Assembly: GCF_009909145.1 (NCBI RefSeq)
Contig: NZ_JAAAPJ010000001.1
Span: 1,426,001 to 1,490,000 of the forward strand
DNA from: Corallococcus silvisoli
GTDB taxonomy: Bacteria > Myxococcota > Myxococcia > Myxococcales > Myxococcaceae
Direction of reading: 5' to 3'
Length of the DNA: 64,000 nucleotides
Part shown: positions 27,087 through 36,160 of the stretch, in pieces
Position numbering within the stretch: position 1 is the stretch's first letter
Layout: the number at the start of each line of letters is the position of its first letter
Notes under the pieces: generated by a model
Seen by the model: the letters and a program-made list of their open reading frames with translations, nothing else
Told to the model about the DNA's origin: nothing
The model's database searches: none
Program-made: the position numbers and the translations under genes

Positions 27087-27603
27087 TCGCTCGTCGCTCG
27101 GCGTCGGCGCCTGTGGTTACCGGATACTCGGGGCCGGCGAGAAGAGTGTGCCAGCGAATCATCATGCGCATCGCTCACGCCATGACGCGCGTTTTGACGC
27201 AGCTTTGATGCACTCATGACGCAGCGACCGAATTTGGGGTGGGTAAAGGTGGGGCCGGTTGCATGCTTCGACGCGCGCGCAGGTGAAGGGACGAAGCTCT
27301 GCCCAGGCGGCTTCGTGGCCCATGGCGGACGGTCTGGCTCGCGTCCACGGCCACCGCGGGTGGCCGTTGGGCCTGCCGGGCGGCTTGGCTCCATCCGCCA
27401 CTATCGCTTCCACTGCCACCGGAGGACGGGGCTTGGAGTGGGGCGAGGGGCAGGTCTGGTTTCTGCGCGCAGTGCGCAGCAGATCCGGGTGATGGATTGG
27501 ATGGTGTCGAGTTTCTGCGCGCCGATACCCACCGGGGATGGGGCATTGCGTCGATGGCTCGGGTTGCTGCGCGCTGGGCGCGTTTTTCGTAGAATCCCAC
27601 GCC
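27087..27603. other. Intergenic stretch holding a copy of the dispersed repeat
   Basis: About 520 bases without a recognisable gene apart from the repeat at 27170-27250. Open frames on both strands lack motifs. Confidence 0.4.
27170..27250 (+). repeat. Dispersed TGACGC repeat, long copy
   Basis: Four TGACGC-type units (27183, 27195, 27206 as TGATGCA, 27217) spaced 12, 11 and 11 bp are followed by GCGACCGAATTTGGGGTGGG. It aligns over nearly 80 bases with the copy at 63576, including the leading ATCGCTCAC. Confidence 0.85.
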
Positions 27604-28164
27604 ATGGGCCTCCTTACTTTCGGTCTCAATGTGACGTTGGACGGGTGCATCGATCACACCCAGGGGATCGCGGACGACGAGCTGCACGACTATTGGAGGC
27701 AGCTCATGGAGCAGAACGGGGCGATGCTCTTCGGGCGTAACACCTACGAGCTGATGGAGGGAGCCTGGCCCGCGGTGGCACGCGACGAAAAGGCGCCGCG
27801 CGCGATGCGCGAGTGGGCACAGCAGCTCGAGGCGAAGGCGAAGTACGTCGTGTCGGGCTCGCGGAGCGACTTTCCGTGGCAGAACACGATCAGGATCAAG
27901 GTGGAGGGTGACCTTCGCGAGGCGATCTCAGCGCTGAAAGCGAAGACCGAGCGGGGTGTCCTCGTCGGAGCGCCCAAGCTCTCGGTTGCGCTCGAGGAGT
28001 TGGGGCTCATCGACGAGTACCGCATCGTTGTCCATCCCATCATCAGTGGCCGCGGGCCGACGTTGTTTCATGGCCTGTCGAGTGCGCGGCATCTCGAACT
28101 CCTCTCGACGCAGCGGTTCAAGTCCGGCGTGCAGGCGCTCCACTTCCGTCGCAAAGCGGGATGA
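27604..28164 (+). CDS. Dihydrofolate-reductase-family (RibD C-terminal-like) protein
   Basis: 186 residues from the ATG at 27604. It has the usual layout of single-domain RibD_C/DHFR-like proteins: FGLNVTLDGCIDH at the N terminus, MLFGRNTYELM around residue 42, KYVVSGS, and near the C terminus GLIDEYRIVVHPIISGRGPTLF. Such proteins bind NADPH; the physiological substrate of this subgroup is usually unknown. Its TGA overlaps the ATG of the following GFA-like remnant. Confidence 0.85.
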   Translation: MGLLTFGLNVTLDGCIDHTQGIADDELHDYWRQLMEQNGAMLFGRNTYELMEGAWPAVARDEKAPRAMREWAQQLEAKAKYVVSGSRSDFPWQNTIRIKVEGDLREAISALKAKTERGVLVGAPKLSVALEELGLIDEYRIVVHPIISGRGPTLFHGLSSARHLELLSTQRFKSGVQALHFRRKAG

Positions 28165-28290
28165 GCGTGGACGGACCCGAGCGCAGCACCGGCGGCTGCC
28201 TGTGCGGTGGCGTCCGGGACGGCCGTGCCGCGTCGGCGTGTGCCACTGCCTCGACTGCCGCGAGCACCTTGGAAGCCACCCCGCGTCACG
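28161..28290 (+). pseudogene. Frameshifted GFA-family (formaldehyde-activating enzyme-like) remnant
   Basis: The ATG at 28161 overlaps the stop of the previous gene and opens with MSVDGPERSTGGCLCGGVR, the zinc-binding start of GFA/CENP-V proteins. The expected next element, VCHCLDCREHLG, is present but in another frame around 28235-28270, so an indel separates them. The remaining 80-90 residues of the family are not recognisable, and sequence up to 28460 holds only unassigned fragments. Confidence 0.6.
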
Positions 28291-28534
28291 TCTGAATGGG
28301 CGTGGCGCACGATCCGCACCCCGGCGCGTATGAGAAGCGCATCGGCCACCGCACCACGGACGAACTGGCGGTGAGGCTGGACACGACGCTGCCCCTGCAC
28401 CCGACGGTGCGCGGCGCTCGCCTTCGAGGACCCGAACGACCCGAGCAGCTTCATCCCGTAGTCGCGCTCCGTGAATTTCCGGGCGCACCGCGCGTCGAGG
28501 GGACGCTTCCCCCTTTTTCCGGAAGGTCCCTCGC

Positions 28535-29125
28535 ATGCCCCAGCGCTTTCCCTCAGGCTTCGCCCTTGGCCTCCTGCTCCTTGTCGCCTGCGGCGGCCAG
28601 GAGCGTGAGGTCGGCATCTACCGCTTGGAGCTCGTCAAGGAGTCGGACACGTGCACGCCGCAGCGCTCGGGGCCCGAGGTGCACACCGTGGGGCTCTCCC
28701 GGCGGGACAACGGCGACTACTTCGTGAGCGTCCCCGAGTTCGGCGAACAGCCGGGGCTCTTCCTGCCGATGCGAGGCCTGCCCGTACCCGCCAGGGGCCC
28801 CGCCCGCTGGACGCAGGGGATGCCTGAAGACGTCTGCGACAACACCCGGCGCGAGGTCTCCCTGGAGAGGGTGGGCGACAGCGAGCCCTTGGAGTTCCGC
28901 TACCAGGAGCAGTACCTGGGCGTCTCGGGCTGCCAGCCGGGGAGCCGGGACATCTTCTTTTCCACGCCGTCCAGCGACTGTGAGGCGTCCTTCCTCCTGC
29001 GCTACCACCTCGTGGAGACCTGCGACGAGGGGTGCGGCTACTCGTACTTGAGCGACGCCTCGCACAGTGGGACATGGGAGGCCGTCTGTGATTGCAGCGC
29101 CGGCGCCAGCGAGGGCGGGGATTGA
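28535..29125 (+). CDS. Lipoprotein of unknown function
   Basis: 196 residues. GFALGLLLLVAC forms the signal sequence with lipobox LVAC (Cys19). The mature protein contains several Cys (about eight) in a beta-rich domain and ends with CDEGCGYSYLSDAS and VCDCSAGASEGGD. The start ATG lies shortly after a T-rich patch, and an RBS-like GGAAGG stands upstream. No known family was identified. Confidence 0.72.
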   Translation: MPQRFPSGFALGLLLLVACGGQEREVGIYRLELVKESDTCTPQRSGPEVHTVGLSRRDNGDYFVSVPEFGEQPGLFLPMRGLPVPARGPARWTQGMPEDVCDNTRREVSLERVGDSEPLEFRYQEQYLGVSGCQPGSRDIFFSTPSSDCEASFLLRYHLVETCDEGCGYSYLSDASHSGTWEAVCDCSAGASEGGD

Positions 29126-29215
29126 GCTGAGGCTCCACCGCGTCCGGCTGTCAAAAAGCCACCTCGCCACTGAAACGCACGCCCCGCGGCGGCGCGTGTG
29201 CGCCGCCCGATGAGA

Positions 29216-29429
29216 GGCCCTACTCCTACAGCTGTAGTTCGGAAGACCCCTCAGTACTCTGTCCAGGAAGTGCGAGTGCCTCTGGTCGCGCTGCTGCGGC
29301 GCATGGCGGCCTCACTTCCTCATGTCCTTGCGTGGAGTTGTTGGCGACGCCACCAGCAGGCCGTGGCCATGCAGTGCCACTCCCGGGCCCGAAAGGCGCG
29401 GTTCAAACTGCAACCGTAGGAGTAGGCCC
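29216..29429. mobile_element. MITE-like element with terminal inverted repeats and transposase tail
   Basis: GGCCCTACTCCTAC (from 29216) and its near-complement GTAGGAGTAGGCC (ending about 29428) bound about 210 bases. The similarity extends inward for about 24 positions with roughly six mismatches (TACTCCTACAGCTGTAGTT against TACTCCTACGGTTGCAGTT). Inside, the plus-strand frame ends with HVLAWSCWRRHQQAVAMQCH, resembling the C-terminal end of a transposase. This suggests an internally deleted insertion sequence. No target duplication was identified. Confidence 0.5.
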
Positions 29430-29546
29430 GCCCGTCCGCTCGCGACGCCCGCTGGCGCGAAGTGCAAGTACATTGGCGCGGCCTGCGAGTGCCTCGAGGC
29501 GGCCACCGCCGTAACTCTTCGTGGAATACAAACACGGAGTCACGGC

Positions 29547-30125
29547 ATGCAATCCATCACGTTCCGAAGTGGTCCCTACACCCTGGCCGGCGACCTTCAT
29601 CTCCCTGGCAACTTCACCGAGAGCCGCAAATACCCGGCGATTGTCGCCGTCCACCCGGCAGGCGGCGTCAAGGAGCAGGTCGCGAGACTCTACGCCAGCA
29701 AGCTGGCGCTGGAGGGCTTCGTCGCCCTCACCTACGACGCGTCCTTCCAGGGTGAGAGCAGCGGCGAGCCCCGCTACATCGAGGACCCGTCCGCGCGTGT
29801 CGAGGACATCCTCGCCGCCGTGGACCATTTGACGACGTTGCCCTTCGTCCAATCCGAGCATCTGGGCGTCCTCGGCATCTGCGCGGGTGGGGGGTACGCC
29901 ATCAACGCGGCCATGATGGACTCGCGGCTGAAGGCCGTGGGCGGGGTGAGCGCGGTCAACATCGGCGCGTCGGTTCGCCTGGGCTGGGCCGGCACCACGT
30001 CCCCCGCGCAGGCTCTGGGGCTTCGCGACGCCGGCTCCACGCGGCGCACCGCCGAGCACCGCGGCGAGGACATCGCCTACATGCCTCTCGCGCCAGCGAG
30101 CCCCGACCCCCCTGGAGCTCAGTGA
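29547..30125 (+). pseudogene. 3'-truncated alpha/beta hydrolase (dienelactone-hydrolase-like)
   Basis: The ATG at 29547 starts a well-preserved N-terminal two thirds: FRSGPYTLAGDLHLP, FVALTYDASFQGESSGEP and the nucleophile region LGVLGICAGGGYAINAAM. After about residue 185 the sequence diverges, and the frame stops at PPGAQ. Family members have about 300 residues and place the catalytic His near the end, which is missing here. Immediately after, the DNA encodes the tail of an AraC regulator in another frame, so a deletion joined two genes. Confidence 0.68.
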
Positions 30126-30234
30126 GATTTCGTACCTCCTGGGCTACGAGGACGCGAACTCCTTCTTCCGGGCCTTCCACCATTGGGAAGGGGTCTCTCC
30201 TGGCCAGTGGCGCGTGGTGCAGGCGCGGGCCTGA
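30105..30234 (+). pseudogene. 3' fragment of an AraC-family regulator
   Basis: The frame encodes LELSEISYLLGYEDANSFF, RAFHHWEGVSPGQWR and ends at a TGA (30232-30234). This is the second helix-turn-helix and C terminus of an AraC protein; everything before it is gone. It is fused out of frame to the truncated hydrolase. Confidence 0.7.
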
Positions 30235-30380
30235 GCCACCCCCGCCCACGATTGCGCGAGCCAGACAAGGCCGCGGGCCTCCTGGCGGCCCGCGGCGCCA
30301 AGGGGTGCGTTCACCGCTTGAGACCACCGGGCTACTCCCTCTTGCTCGTTGAACCTCTTCGCGCGAACAGGGCTTGCCGG

Positions 30381-31304
30381 TCAGTTCACGAGGAAGTCGG
30401 CCAGCGAAGCCACGTCTGATGCGCAGTGGCCGCCATAGAGCGGGTGCCACTCGGTCCTGACGCCACGCTGACGGGCAATGTGGGCGAGGCGCTCGGTGCC
30501 TTCGTAGTTTCCGTAGGCATCGTAGAGGCCGCAGGAGAGATAGAGCTCCGGATAGTCAGGCCCCGCCTGTGCGGCCAGATGCAGAGGCGAGATCCGGCGC
30601 CATTCGGCTTCGTCGGCCACGTACTTGCGCGCCATCAGCCAGACTCCGAACACGATCTTGGGGTCGGCCCCGGTGCGCTCCATCCAGGCCCTGATTGTGT
30701 CAAAGGAGGAGAACGGGGTGTCGGCGTAGACGCCCGGACAAAGCGCCGCGACCTTCGCGAACTGCGCCGGATGGGTAAGGCCCGCGACAAGGACATTGAG
30801 CCCGCCCATCGATTCCCCCAGCAGCATTCGCCGCCGAGGGCGTCCCACCTTGGCCTCAATCGCGGGCAGACGTGCCATGAAATCATCGAGCAGGCCGCTG
30901 TCCTCCTGCTTGCCCTTCGGAGTCAGGAGCCACGTCGAGCCGTAGGAGATGGTGATGACCGTGGGCGGCAAGGCTCCGGAGGCGTGCCATTGTTCCTGAA
31001 GCATGCCGGTGAAGTATGTGTCGTCGTTCCAGCTCGTTTCGTCGAGGTTGCGCCCGTGGTGATGATAGACGATATCACCGTTGGTGCCCCCAGCGGCCTC
31101 GTTGATGCAGTAACGCAGGGGGCCTTGCGCGTCGCACCGCTGACTCGCGGGCTTGAACGAAGCCCTTTGGTCGCCGCGGCGGCGCGAGATCTCCGTCCAG
31201 ATGAACCAGAGCACGATTGCAAGCAGTACGACGGGCAGCAGGTATCGAACCCGCCGCCCAGGGCGAGGCATTGTCATGGCTGGGTATCCGTTCAGGGGGG
31301 CCAT
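30381..31304 (-). CDS. Membrane-anchored esterase-like alpha/beta hydrolase
   Basis: 307 residues (298 if the ATG at 31277 is used). A single hydrophobic segment near residues 20-37 (RYLLPVVLLAIVLWFIW) anchors the N terminus. The rest resembles esterase-D/PHB-depolymerase-like hydrolases: IVYHHHGRNLDETSW, the nucleophile elbow LLGESMGGLN (Ser165), GLYDAYGN for the acid region and PLYGGHCASDV for the His. It is convergent with the AraC remnant and starts the block of genes of different style extending to 35.4 kb. Confidence 0.8.
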   Translation of the reverse strand: MAPLNGYPAMTMPRPGRRVRYLLPVVLLAIVLWFIWTEISRRRGDQRASFKPASQRCDAQGPLRYCINEAAGGTNGDIVYHHHGRNLDETSWNDDTYFTGMLQEQWHASGALPPTVITISYGSTWLLTPKGKQEDSGLLDDFMARLPAIEAKVGRPRRRMLLGESMGGLNVLVAGLTHPAQFAKVAALCPGVYADTPFSSFDTIRAWMERTGADPKIVFGVWLMARKYVADEAEWRRISPLHLAAQAGPDYPELYLSCGLYDAYGNYEGTERLAHIARQRGVRTEWHPLYGGHCASDVASLADFLVN

Positions 31305-31337
31305 TCCTGCCGATGAGGACGGCCTTGCGAAGGTCGG

Positions 31338-32507
31338 CTAGGCGAGAGCGATTTTCGAATGGATGTCGCGCGACGCCTGCGGATCATCGGGCGGGACGGT
31401 TTCTGAGCCGACCCGCGAACGCACCGGCCTCGGCAGGGCCGAAAGGCTCAGGACATAGCCGAGGATCGCGCTGCCCCCGTAGCCTACGACCGGTGTCGGG
31501 TAATTGCCGAACGCGGCGGCAATCGTCGCCGCGAGCCAGGCGGACCCGAAGGCGAAGTAGGTTGCGCGGCTGTCCTTGTCACAAGACCACCCGATAATCG
31601 CGGGGACGAGCAGCATGGCCAGACCGGCCACGACGGCCAGCCCGGCAAGGGCATGGACCGCGAAGGACGAAAAGAGGAGCTGGTCGACGAAGGGAGCGGC
31701 TGGAACCGCATCGGGGCGCAGCAATGTCACCACGAACGCCAAGAGGCTGGCAGTGAAGGCCATGGACGTCGGCCGGTCCGCGCGGGTCGCCGTAACGGCA
31801 GCCAGCGCCGTTGTCATCATGGCCGCCATCGCACGATCGGGCTGTAGCGTCATGGCCAAAGCGGCAACAACCATCCCGATCGTCGCGAGCGGGGTGCGCG
31901 TCCGGGAGAATCCGACGAGCATGAGGGGCAGGAGGACAAAGCTCGGTTGCACGAACACGCCGCCGAACCCGATCCAGCGAGCTGTCCCTTCGATGCGGAG
32001 GCCCAAGAGCGCGGTGGCGAGCAGCAGGAGGGAGAGGCTGAATATCAGAGCTCCGGACACGCGCCCGACCGCCCCCGGGATGCGGCTGACGAGGGCCCGC
32101 AGGACAAGACCGATGACGAGTGCGCCAGCATTGATGCCGAGGTAGCCAACAGGCGCGCCGGCAAGCGTCATGTAGACGAGCCCCATCGCGACCGCGCCGA
32201 CCGCGCAGAGCGCACCGACGGTACGCGGGCTGTGCAACGCGCCGAAGCCGCTGTTCGCTCCTGCTCGCGACGCGTGGACGGCGGCTCCAAACAGCGAGAT
32301 GAAGGGCTGCATCAGGAGGATGCCGATGGCACGCGGTGCCAGTCCGCAGAGGCTCTCAAGCGCGAACAACAGGGCCCTGGTGTCCTCCGGGATTTCCGCG
32401 ACCTCATAGCGGATGGCCAGCCCCCAGTCGCGCAGCCGCGGTGGCAGGATGGACTCCAGCGCGCGGCACAGCAGGTTCGCCACGCGTCGTTGGAACCGGA
32501 CGCTCAT
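31338..32507 (-). CDS. Multi-pass membrane protein co-transcribed with a PadR regulator
   Basis: 389 residues from the ATG at 32507, which overlaps the PadR stop codon as ATGA. A soluble N terminus of about 60 residues (LCRALESILPPRLRDWGLAI) is followed by about nine to ten hydrophobic segments. The segment FVQPSFVLLPLMLVGFSR plus TLQPDRAMAAMM is faintly reminiscent of FtsW/RodA/SpoVE-type proteins, but not enough for a call. Membrane proteins coupled to a PadR regulator are often its regulated target. Expression control by the operator at 32823-32844 is likely. Confidence 0.75.
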   Translation of the reverse strand: MSVRFQRRVANLLCRALESILPPRLRDWGLAIRYEVAEIPEDTRALLFALESLCGLAPRAIGILLMQPFISLFGAAVHASRAGANSGFGALHSPRTVGALCAVGAVAMGLVYMTLAGAPVGYLGINAGALVIGLVLRALVSRIPGAVGRVSGALIFSLSLLLLATALLGLRIEGTARWIGFGGVFVQPSFVLLPLMLVGFSRTRTPLATIGMVVAALAMTLQPDRAMAAMMTTALAAVTATRADRPTSMAFTASLLAFVVTLLRPDAVPAAPFVDQLLFSSFAVHALAGLAVVAGLAMLLVPAIIGWSCDKDSRATYFAFGSAWLAATIAAAFGNYPTPVVGYGGSAILGYVLSLSALPRPVRSRVGSETVPPDDPQASRDIHSKIALA

Positions 32508-32815
32508 GTCGTTGCCTCGCGAAGGCCGGGGCGAGCCGCCACCTTGCGGTCCGGCGGATTGGCGTGCGCGAGCTGGACTCCGGCCTTGGTCAGGCGATAG
32601 GCGTGCCTTGGCGGTCGCCCGCCCTCCGCCGGCTGTTGCCACTCGGCTTCGAGATAACCCTGGGCTTCGAGGCGGATCAGCAGCGGATAGAGCGTGCCTG
32701 ACTTCACCTCTGCGAGACGACACAGCTCATACCCGTGCGACCAGCCCGCGCCGGCCTTGAGCAGAGCGGCAAGAACGGAGCGGGCGTGATTCGACAATGC
32801 GCGGGTTCGTGACAT
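32504..32815 (-). CDS. PadR-family transcriptional regulator
   Basis: 103 residues, a short PadR-type winged-helix protein: ALLKAGAGWSHGYELCRLAE, KSGTLYPLLIRLEAQGYLEA, then the wing EGGRPPRHAYRLTKAGVQLA. It precedes and overlaps the membrane-protein gene and has a palindromic operator just upstream, the normal autoregulatory layout. Confidence 0.9.
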   Translation of the reverse strand: MSRTRALSNHARSVLAALLKAGAGWSHGYELCRLAEVKSGTLYPLLIRLEAQGYLEAEWQQPAEGGRPPRHAYRLTKAGVQLAHANPPDRKVAARPGLREATT

Positions 32816-32822
32816 GGCTCCA

Positions 32823-32844
32823 TAAATCTACCTATGTAGATTTA
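32823..32844 (-). promoter_or_regulatory. 22-bp palindrome, probable PadR operator
   Basis: TAAATCTAC-CTAT-GTAGATTTA, perfect 9-bp arms around a 4-bp centre, lies 7 bases upstream of the PadR start codon. It is AT-rich in GC-rich surroundings, and its position suits autorepression. Confidence 0.8.
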
Positions 32845-32849
32845 AAGTC

Positions 32850-33067
32850 AAGGCCTGCGGCAGCTGCTTCGCGGACATCGTCGTCAGAGCCCAGCGCTGC
32901 CCGGACGCCCTCGCCGTCCTGCTCATGGCTTGGCGAATGCCCTTGTCGGTCTTGGCCTGCCCCCTGCGGAAGGCCATCTCGGTGAGGTCCATGTCTCGCG
33001 CGACCTCCACGACGGACTTGCGCTCCTCCAGCACCACTTCCACCGAGACAACCCCGCTGACTCGCAT
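32850..33067 (-). pseudogene. IS3-family OrfA transposase remnant
   Basis: The minus-strand frame encodes VVLEERKSVVEVARDMDLTE and ALTTMSAKQLPQAL, corresponding to the helix-turn-helix and following segment of IS3 OrfA proteins (VLEEGKSVVEVARDLDLTES, GALTTAEREEL). The start and the OrfB partner are missing, and the fragment runs up to the PadR operator. Confidence 0.6.
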
Positions 33068-33184
33068 CGAGCAGGACGAGGAGGCTGCATGCGTCGTTGC
33101 ACCGCCCCGTCACTTCGGTGGCCTGGACGCGAGCGGGGGGGCTTGCACGGTGCTGGGCCTGCATCATCCTGCGCCGCATTCGCG

Positions 33185-34093
33185 TCACCGCAAGGCGACG
33201 GCCAGATAGTCGACGAACACCCGGACCCGCGCAGGCAAGTTGGCGCCGCCGACAAAGACGGCGTGGACGTTCTCGACGTCGCCCGGGTTGTAGTGCTCCA
33301 GCAGGGGAACCAGGCGGTTCGTGCGGAGCTCCTCCGCGACGCTGAAGGCGCCGACCCGCGTCACCCCCACTCCGGACGCAGCCAACTGGCCCAGCGTCTC
33401 TCCGTTATTGGCTTCGATGCAGCCCTTCACGGACAGACTGTATTCGTGTCCGTCGCGCACGAAGGGCCAGACCGCTTCGGCCCGGTGAAAATTGAAGTTG
33501 AGGCAGTTGTGGTGGTGCAGGTCCTCTGGGACTCTCGGTGTCCCGCGCCGGAGCAGATAGTCGGGTGATGCCACGATCACGCGCCGATTTTCGCCGAGCT
33601 TGCGCGCGGTCAAGCCGCTGTCCGCAAGCGGGCCGAAGCGAATGCCGACGTCCGCCTCTCCCGCTGGGATGTCGACCACCCTGTCCGTCAGGTTGATGTC
33701 CACCAGGATGTGCGGGTACCGCGCCGCGAAGTCGCCCAGCAGCGGGACCACGCACAGGCGCCCATGCGAGAGGGAGGCGCTCACCCTCAACCGCCCGCGC
33801 GGCGCGCCCCTGTCCGCGATGGCCTGCTCCGCGTCGTCCAGCTCCGTCAGGATGCGTCGCGCCGCGCCTAGATAGGCTTGCCCCTCGGGCGTCATGCTCA
33901 GGGCCCGGGTCGTGCGCAGCATCAGTCGTACCCCCAGACGCGCCTCGATGCGGTCGATGGTCCGGCTGACGGCTGATGGGCTCAGGTGCAGTTCACGCCC
34001 GGCCGCCGAGAAGCTGCCGGTCGCCGCCACGGCCGAGAAGACGGCCATCTCACGAGCCCGATCCGCGCCGCCTGGCTGCATCTTTGCGTTCAT
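33185..34093 (-). CDS. LysR-family transcriptional regulator
   Basis: 302 residues. N-terminal helix-turn-helix (FSAVAATGSFSAAGRELHLS, PSAVSRTIDRIEARLG) and an effector-binding domain with VVDIPAGEADVGIRFG and CLNFNFHRAEAVWPF. It is transcribed divergently from the MFS gene at 34216 with a 122-base gap, the usual LysR arrangement, and probably controls that exporter. Confidence 0.92.
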   Translation of the reverse strand: MNAKMQPGGADRAREMAVFSAVAATGSFSAAGRELHLSPSAVSRTIDRIEARLGVRLMLRTTRALSMTPEGQAYLGAARRILTELDDAEQAIADRGAPRGRLRVSASLSHGRLCVVPLLGDFAARYPHILVDINLTDRVVDIPAGEADVGIRFGPLADSGLTARKLGENRRVIVASPDYLLRRGTPRVPEDLHHHNCLNFNFHRAEAVWPFVRDGHEYSLSVKGCIEANNGETLGQLAASGVGVTRVGAFSVAEELRTNRLVPLLEHYNPGDVENVHAVFVGGANLPARVRVFVDYLAVALR

Positions 34094-34215
34094 CTCAAGA
34101 GTCCTTGGCTTTGAAGGGCTCTAACGCGTCGGCAACGGCCCAGCCATCTTTGCGCGCTCAGAACAACGCACCCGTCGCGAACAGTCGCTGCGGGGGCAGA
34201 GAAAGGTTCCTGCTG

Positions 34216-35400
34216 ATGAAGCCCAACCCTCCACTTCTCGCCCTGGCGGTCGGCGCCTTCGGCATCGGCGTAACGGAGTTCGCACCGATGGGCATGCTGC
34301 CAGTCATCGCCGGCGACCTCGGTGTCTCCATCCCGGCGGCGGGTCTGCTGGTCAGCGCCTACGCCTTTGGGGTGCTGGTCGGCGCGCCAGTGATGACCTT
34401 GATGACCGGCCGCGTGCCGCGCCGGACCCTGCTGGTTGGCCTGATGGGTATTTTCACCCTGGGCAATCTGCTGTCGGCGCTCGCGCCGGACTACTGGACC
34501 TTGATGGCGGCCCGGGTGGTGACGTCGTTCAACCACGGCGCCTTCTTCGGCGTGGGCGCCATCGTCGCAGCCGGCGTGGTCGCGCCGAACAGGCGGGCGG
34601 GCGCTGTCGCGGCCATGTTCATGGGCCTGACTGTCGCCAACATCACCGGCGTTCCCCTGGCCTCCTGGGCGGGCGAGAGCCTGGGCTGGCGCGCCTCCTT
34701 CTGGGGCATCGCGGGTCTGGGCGCCCTGGCGATGGTCGCGCTTCGCTGGACCCTGCCGCACGGCCGGGTCGAGCCCTCTGTCGACAGCGGCGCCATGAAG
34801 GCCGAACTGGCGGTGCTGGGGCGCGGCCCTGTCCTGGCCGCCCTCGCCCTGACCGTGATCGGCTCGAGCGCCATGTTCACCGTCTTCACCTATATCGCTC
34901 CGATTCTGAAGGAGCAGACGTTGGCCTCGACCGGCTTCGTCACCGCCATGTTGGTGACCTACGGACTGGGGCTGACGCTCGGCAACTGGCTGGGGGGCCG
35001 CTTCGCCGACAGGTCGGTGGACCGTACCTTGATCGCCACCCTGGCAGGCCTCGCCACACTGCTGGTCGCATTCGCTGGGGTCATGCCGTGGCAGGCACCC
35101 TCCGCCGTGGTGATTTTCCTCTGGGGCGTGGCGAGCTTCGCCCTGGTGCCGCCGCTACAGATGCGGGTGATGACCGCCGCCAGCGACGCGCCGAATCTGG
35201 CTTCGGCCATGAATATCGGTGCCTTCAACCTGGGCAACGCCCTCGGTGCGGCCCTCGGTGGGGCGGTCATCGGCCTCAACCTCGGCTATCCAGCCGTGGC
35301 CCTGGCCGGGGCGGCGATGGCTGGAGCGGGCCTCATCCTGGTCTTGTTGCTGGTTCGCCGCGAGGCTCGCGTGGTCGCGACGCTCCCGGCGGGCTGCTAG
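34216..35400 (+). CDS. MFS efflux transporter (sugar/drug-efflux type)
   Basis: 394 residues with 12 predicted membrane spans. The ATG at 34216 follows AGAAAGG; longer in-frame starts are rejected because homology begins at MKPNPPLLALAVGAFGIGVTE. Typical DHA1/arabinose-efflux motifs are present: FGIGVTEFAPMGMLPVIAGD, GRVPRRTLLVG in loop 2-3 and NHGAFFGVGAIVA. Probably a small-molecule exporter regulated by the divergent LysR protein. Confidence 0.9.
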   Translation: MKPNPPLLALAVGAFGIGVTEFAPMGMLPVIAGDLGVSIPAAGLLVSAYAFGVLVGAPVMTLMTGRVPRRTLLVGLMGIFTLGNLLSALAPDYWTLMAARVVTSFNHGAFFGVGAIVAAGVVAPNRRAGAVAAMFMGLTVANITGVPLASWAGESLGWRASFWGIAGLGALAMVALRWTLPHGRVEPSVDSGAMKAELAVLGRGPVLAALALTVIGSSAMFTVFTYIAPILKEQTLASTGFVTAMLVTYGLGLTLGNWLGGRFADRSVDRTLIATLAGLATLLVAFAGVMPWQAPSAVVIFLWGVASFALVPPLQMRVMTAASDAPNLASAMNIGAFNLGNALGAALGGAVIGLNLGYPAVALAGAAMAGAGLILVLLLVRREARVVATLPAGC

Positions 35401-35479
35401 ACCGACGATCGTGATTCGCATTTCGCTGAGGTGAGAAGGAACTTCGCACGCATTGGGTCCGCGCTTCGAAGTGACGTCG

Positions 35480-36160
35480 TCAGGTGTCGCGCGTGGCCCA
35501 CCAGATGGCCGCGATGAGCGTGGTCACCAATGTTGCAGCCAAGAGCCCTCCCAATGACAGGGCGGCGGCGAGGACTGTGGCTGCTGATGTGAAGGCGACT
35601 CGCGCGACTGTGAGCGCGCCAAGACTGAGTGCCAACACTCCGGCCAGCGACAGCACCCGTGCAATGGAGCCTTCCTGTCGGATTGGAATGCCAGCGGCTT
35701 TCAATGCCTCGGTCAGGACGACGCGTTCCGATTTCGGAAGAGGAACGTCGAAGAAGGCGGTCGGATCCCTCCGTGCGTCAAACCAGAATGCAGCCACGAG
35801 GTTCTCGGTGCTGAGGAGGCGAAGATAGCCAGGGCGGTCGATGGCGCGGAGGACGCGACGTGGCCCCTCGGAGGCAAAGGTTACGCGATCCCCTTCAAGG
35901 ACGAGGTCTTGCTTGGAGGCTTCCATTGCCGCTCGCCGCTGCCGGGTGACAATGGTGATGCATGCATAGGCGAAAAACATGCTCGTCACGGTGAGCAGCG
36001 CCAGTGACAGAGATATCGACACCGTCAGGGCGCCGATCCCGAGAAGAAGCGGCAAGCAGACCAAGGCGAGCACGATCCGTCGATGAGCCAACGCACGAAA
36101 ATGCCTGGCTTCAACTGCAAAGGTCTGTGGCAGCATCGGGTCCGGTGTTTGTTCGACCAT
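35480..36160 (-). CDS. Membrane protein of unknown function
   Basis: 226 residues with a four-helix layout: two N-terminal spans (about 29-45 and 50-69), a soluble middle domain of about 85 residues (LVLEGDRVTFASEGPRRVLR, FFDVPLPKSERVVLTEALKA), and two C-terminal spans (about 165-185 and 195-219). The middle resembles a PH-like or YcxB-type domain, which is suggestive only. Confidence 0.68.
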   Translation of the reverse strand: MVEQTPDPMLPQTFAVEARHFRALAHRRIVLALVCLPLLLGIGALTVSISLSLALLTVTSMFFAYACITIVTRQRRAAMEASKQDLVLEGDRVTFASEGPRRVLRAIDRPGYLRLLSTENLVAAFWFDARRDPTAFFDVPLPKSERVVLTEALKAAGIPIRQEGSIARVLSLAGVLALSLGALTVARVAFTSAATVLAAALSLGGLLAATLVTTLIAAIWWATRDT

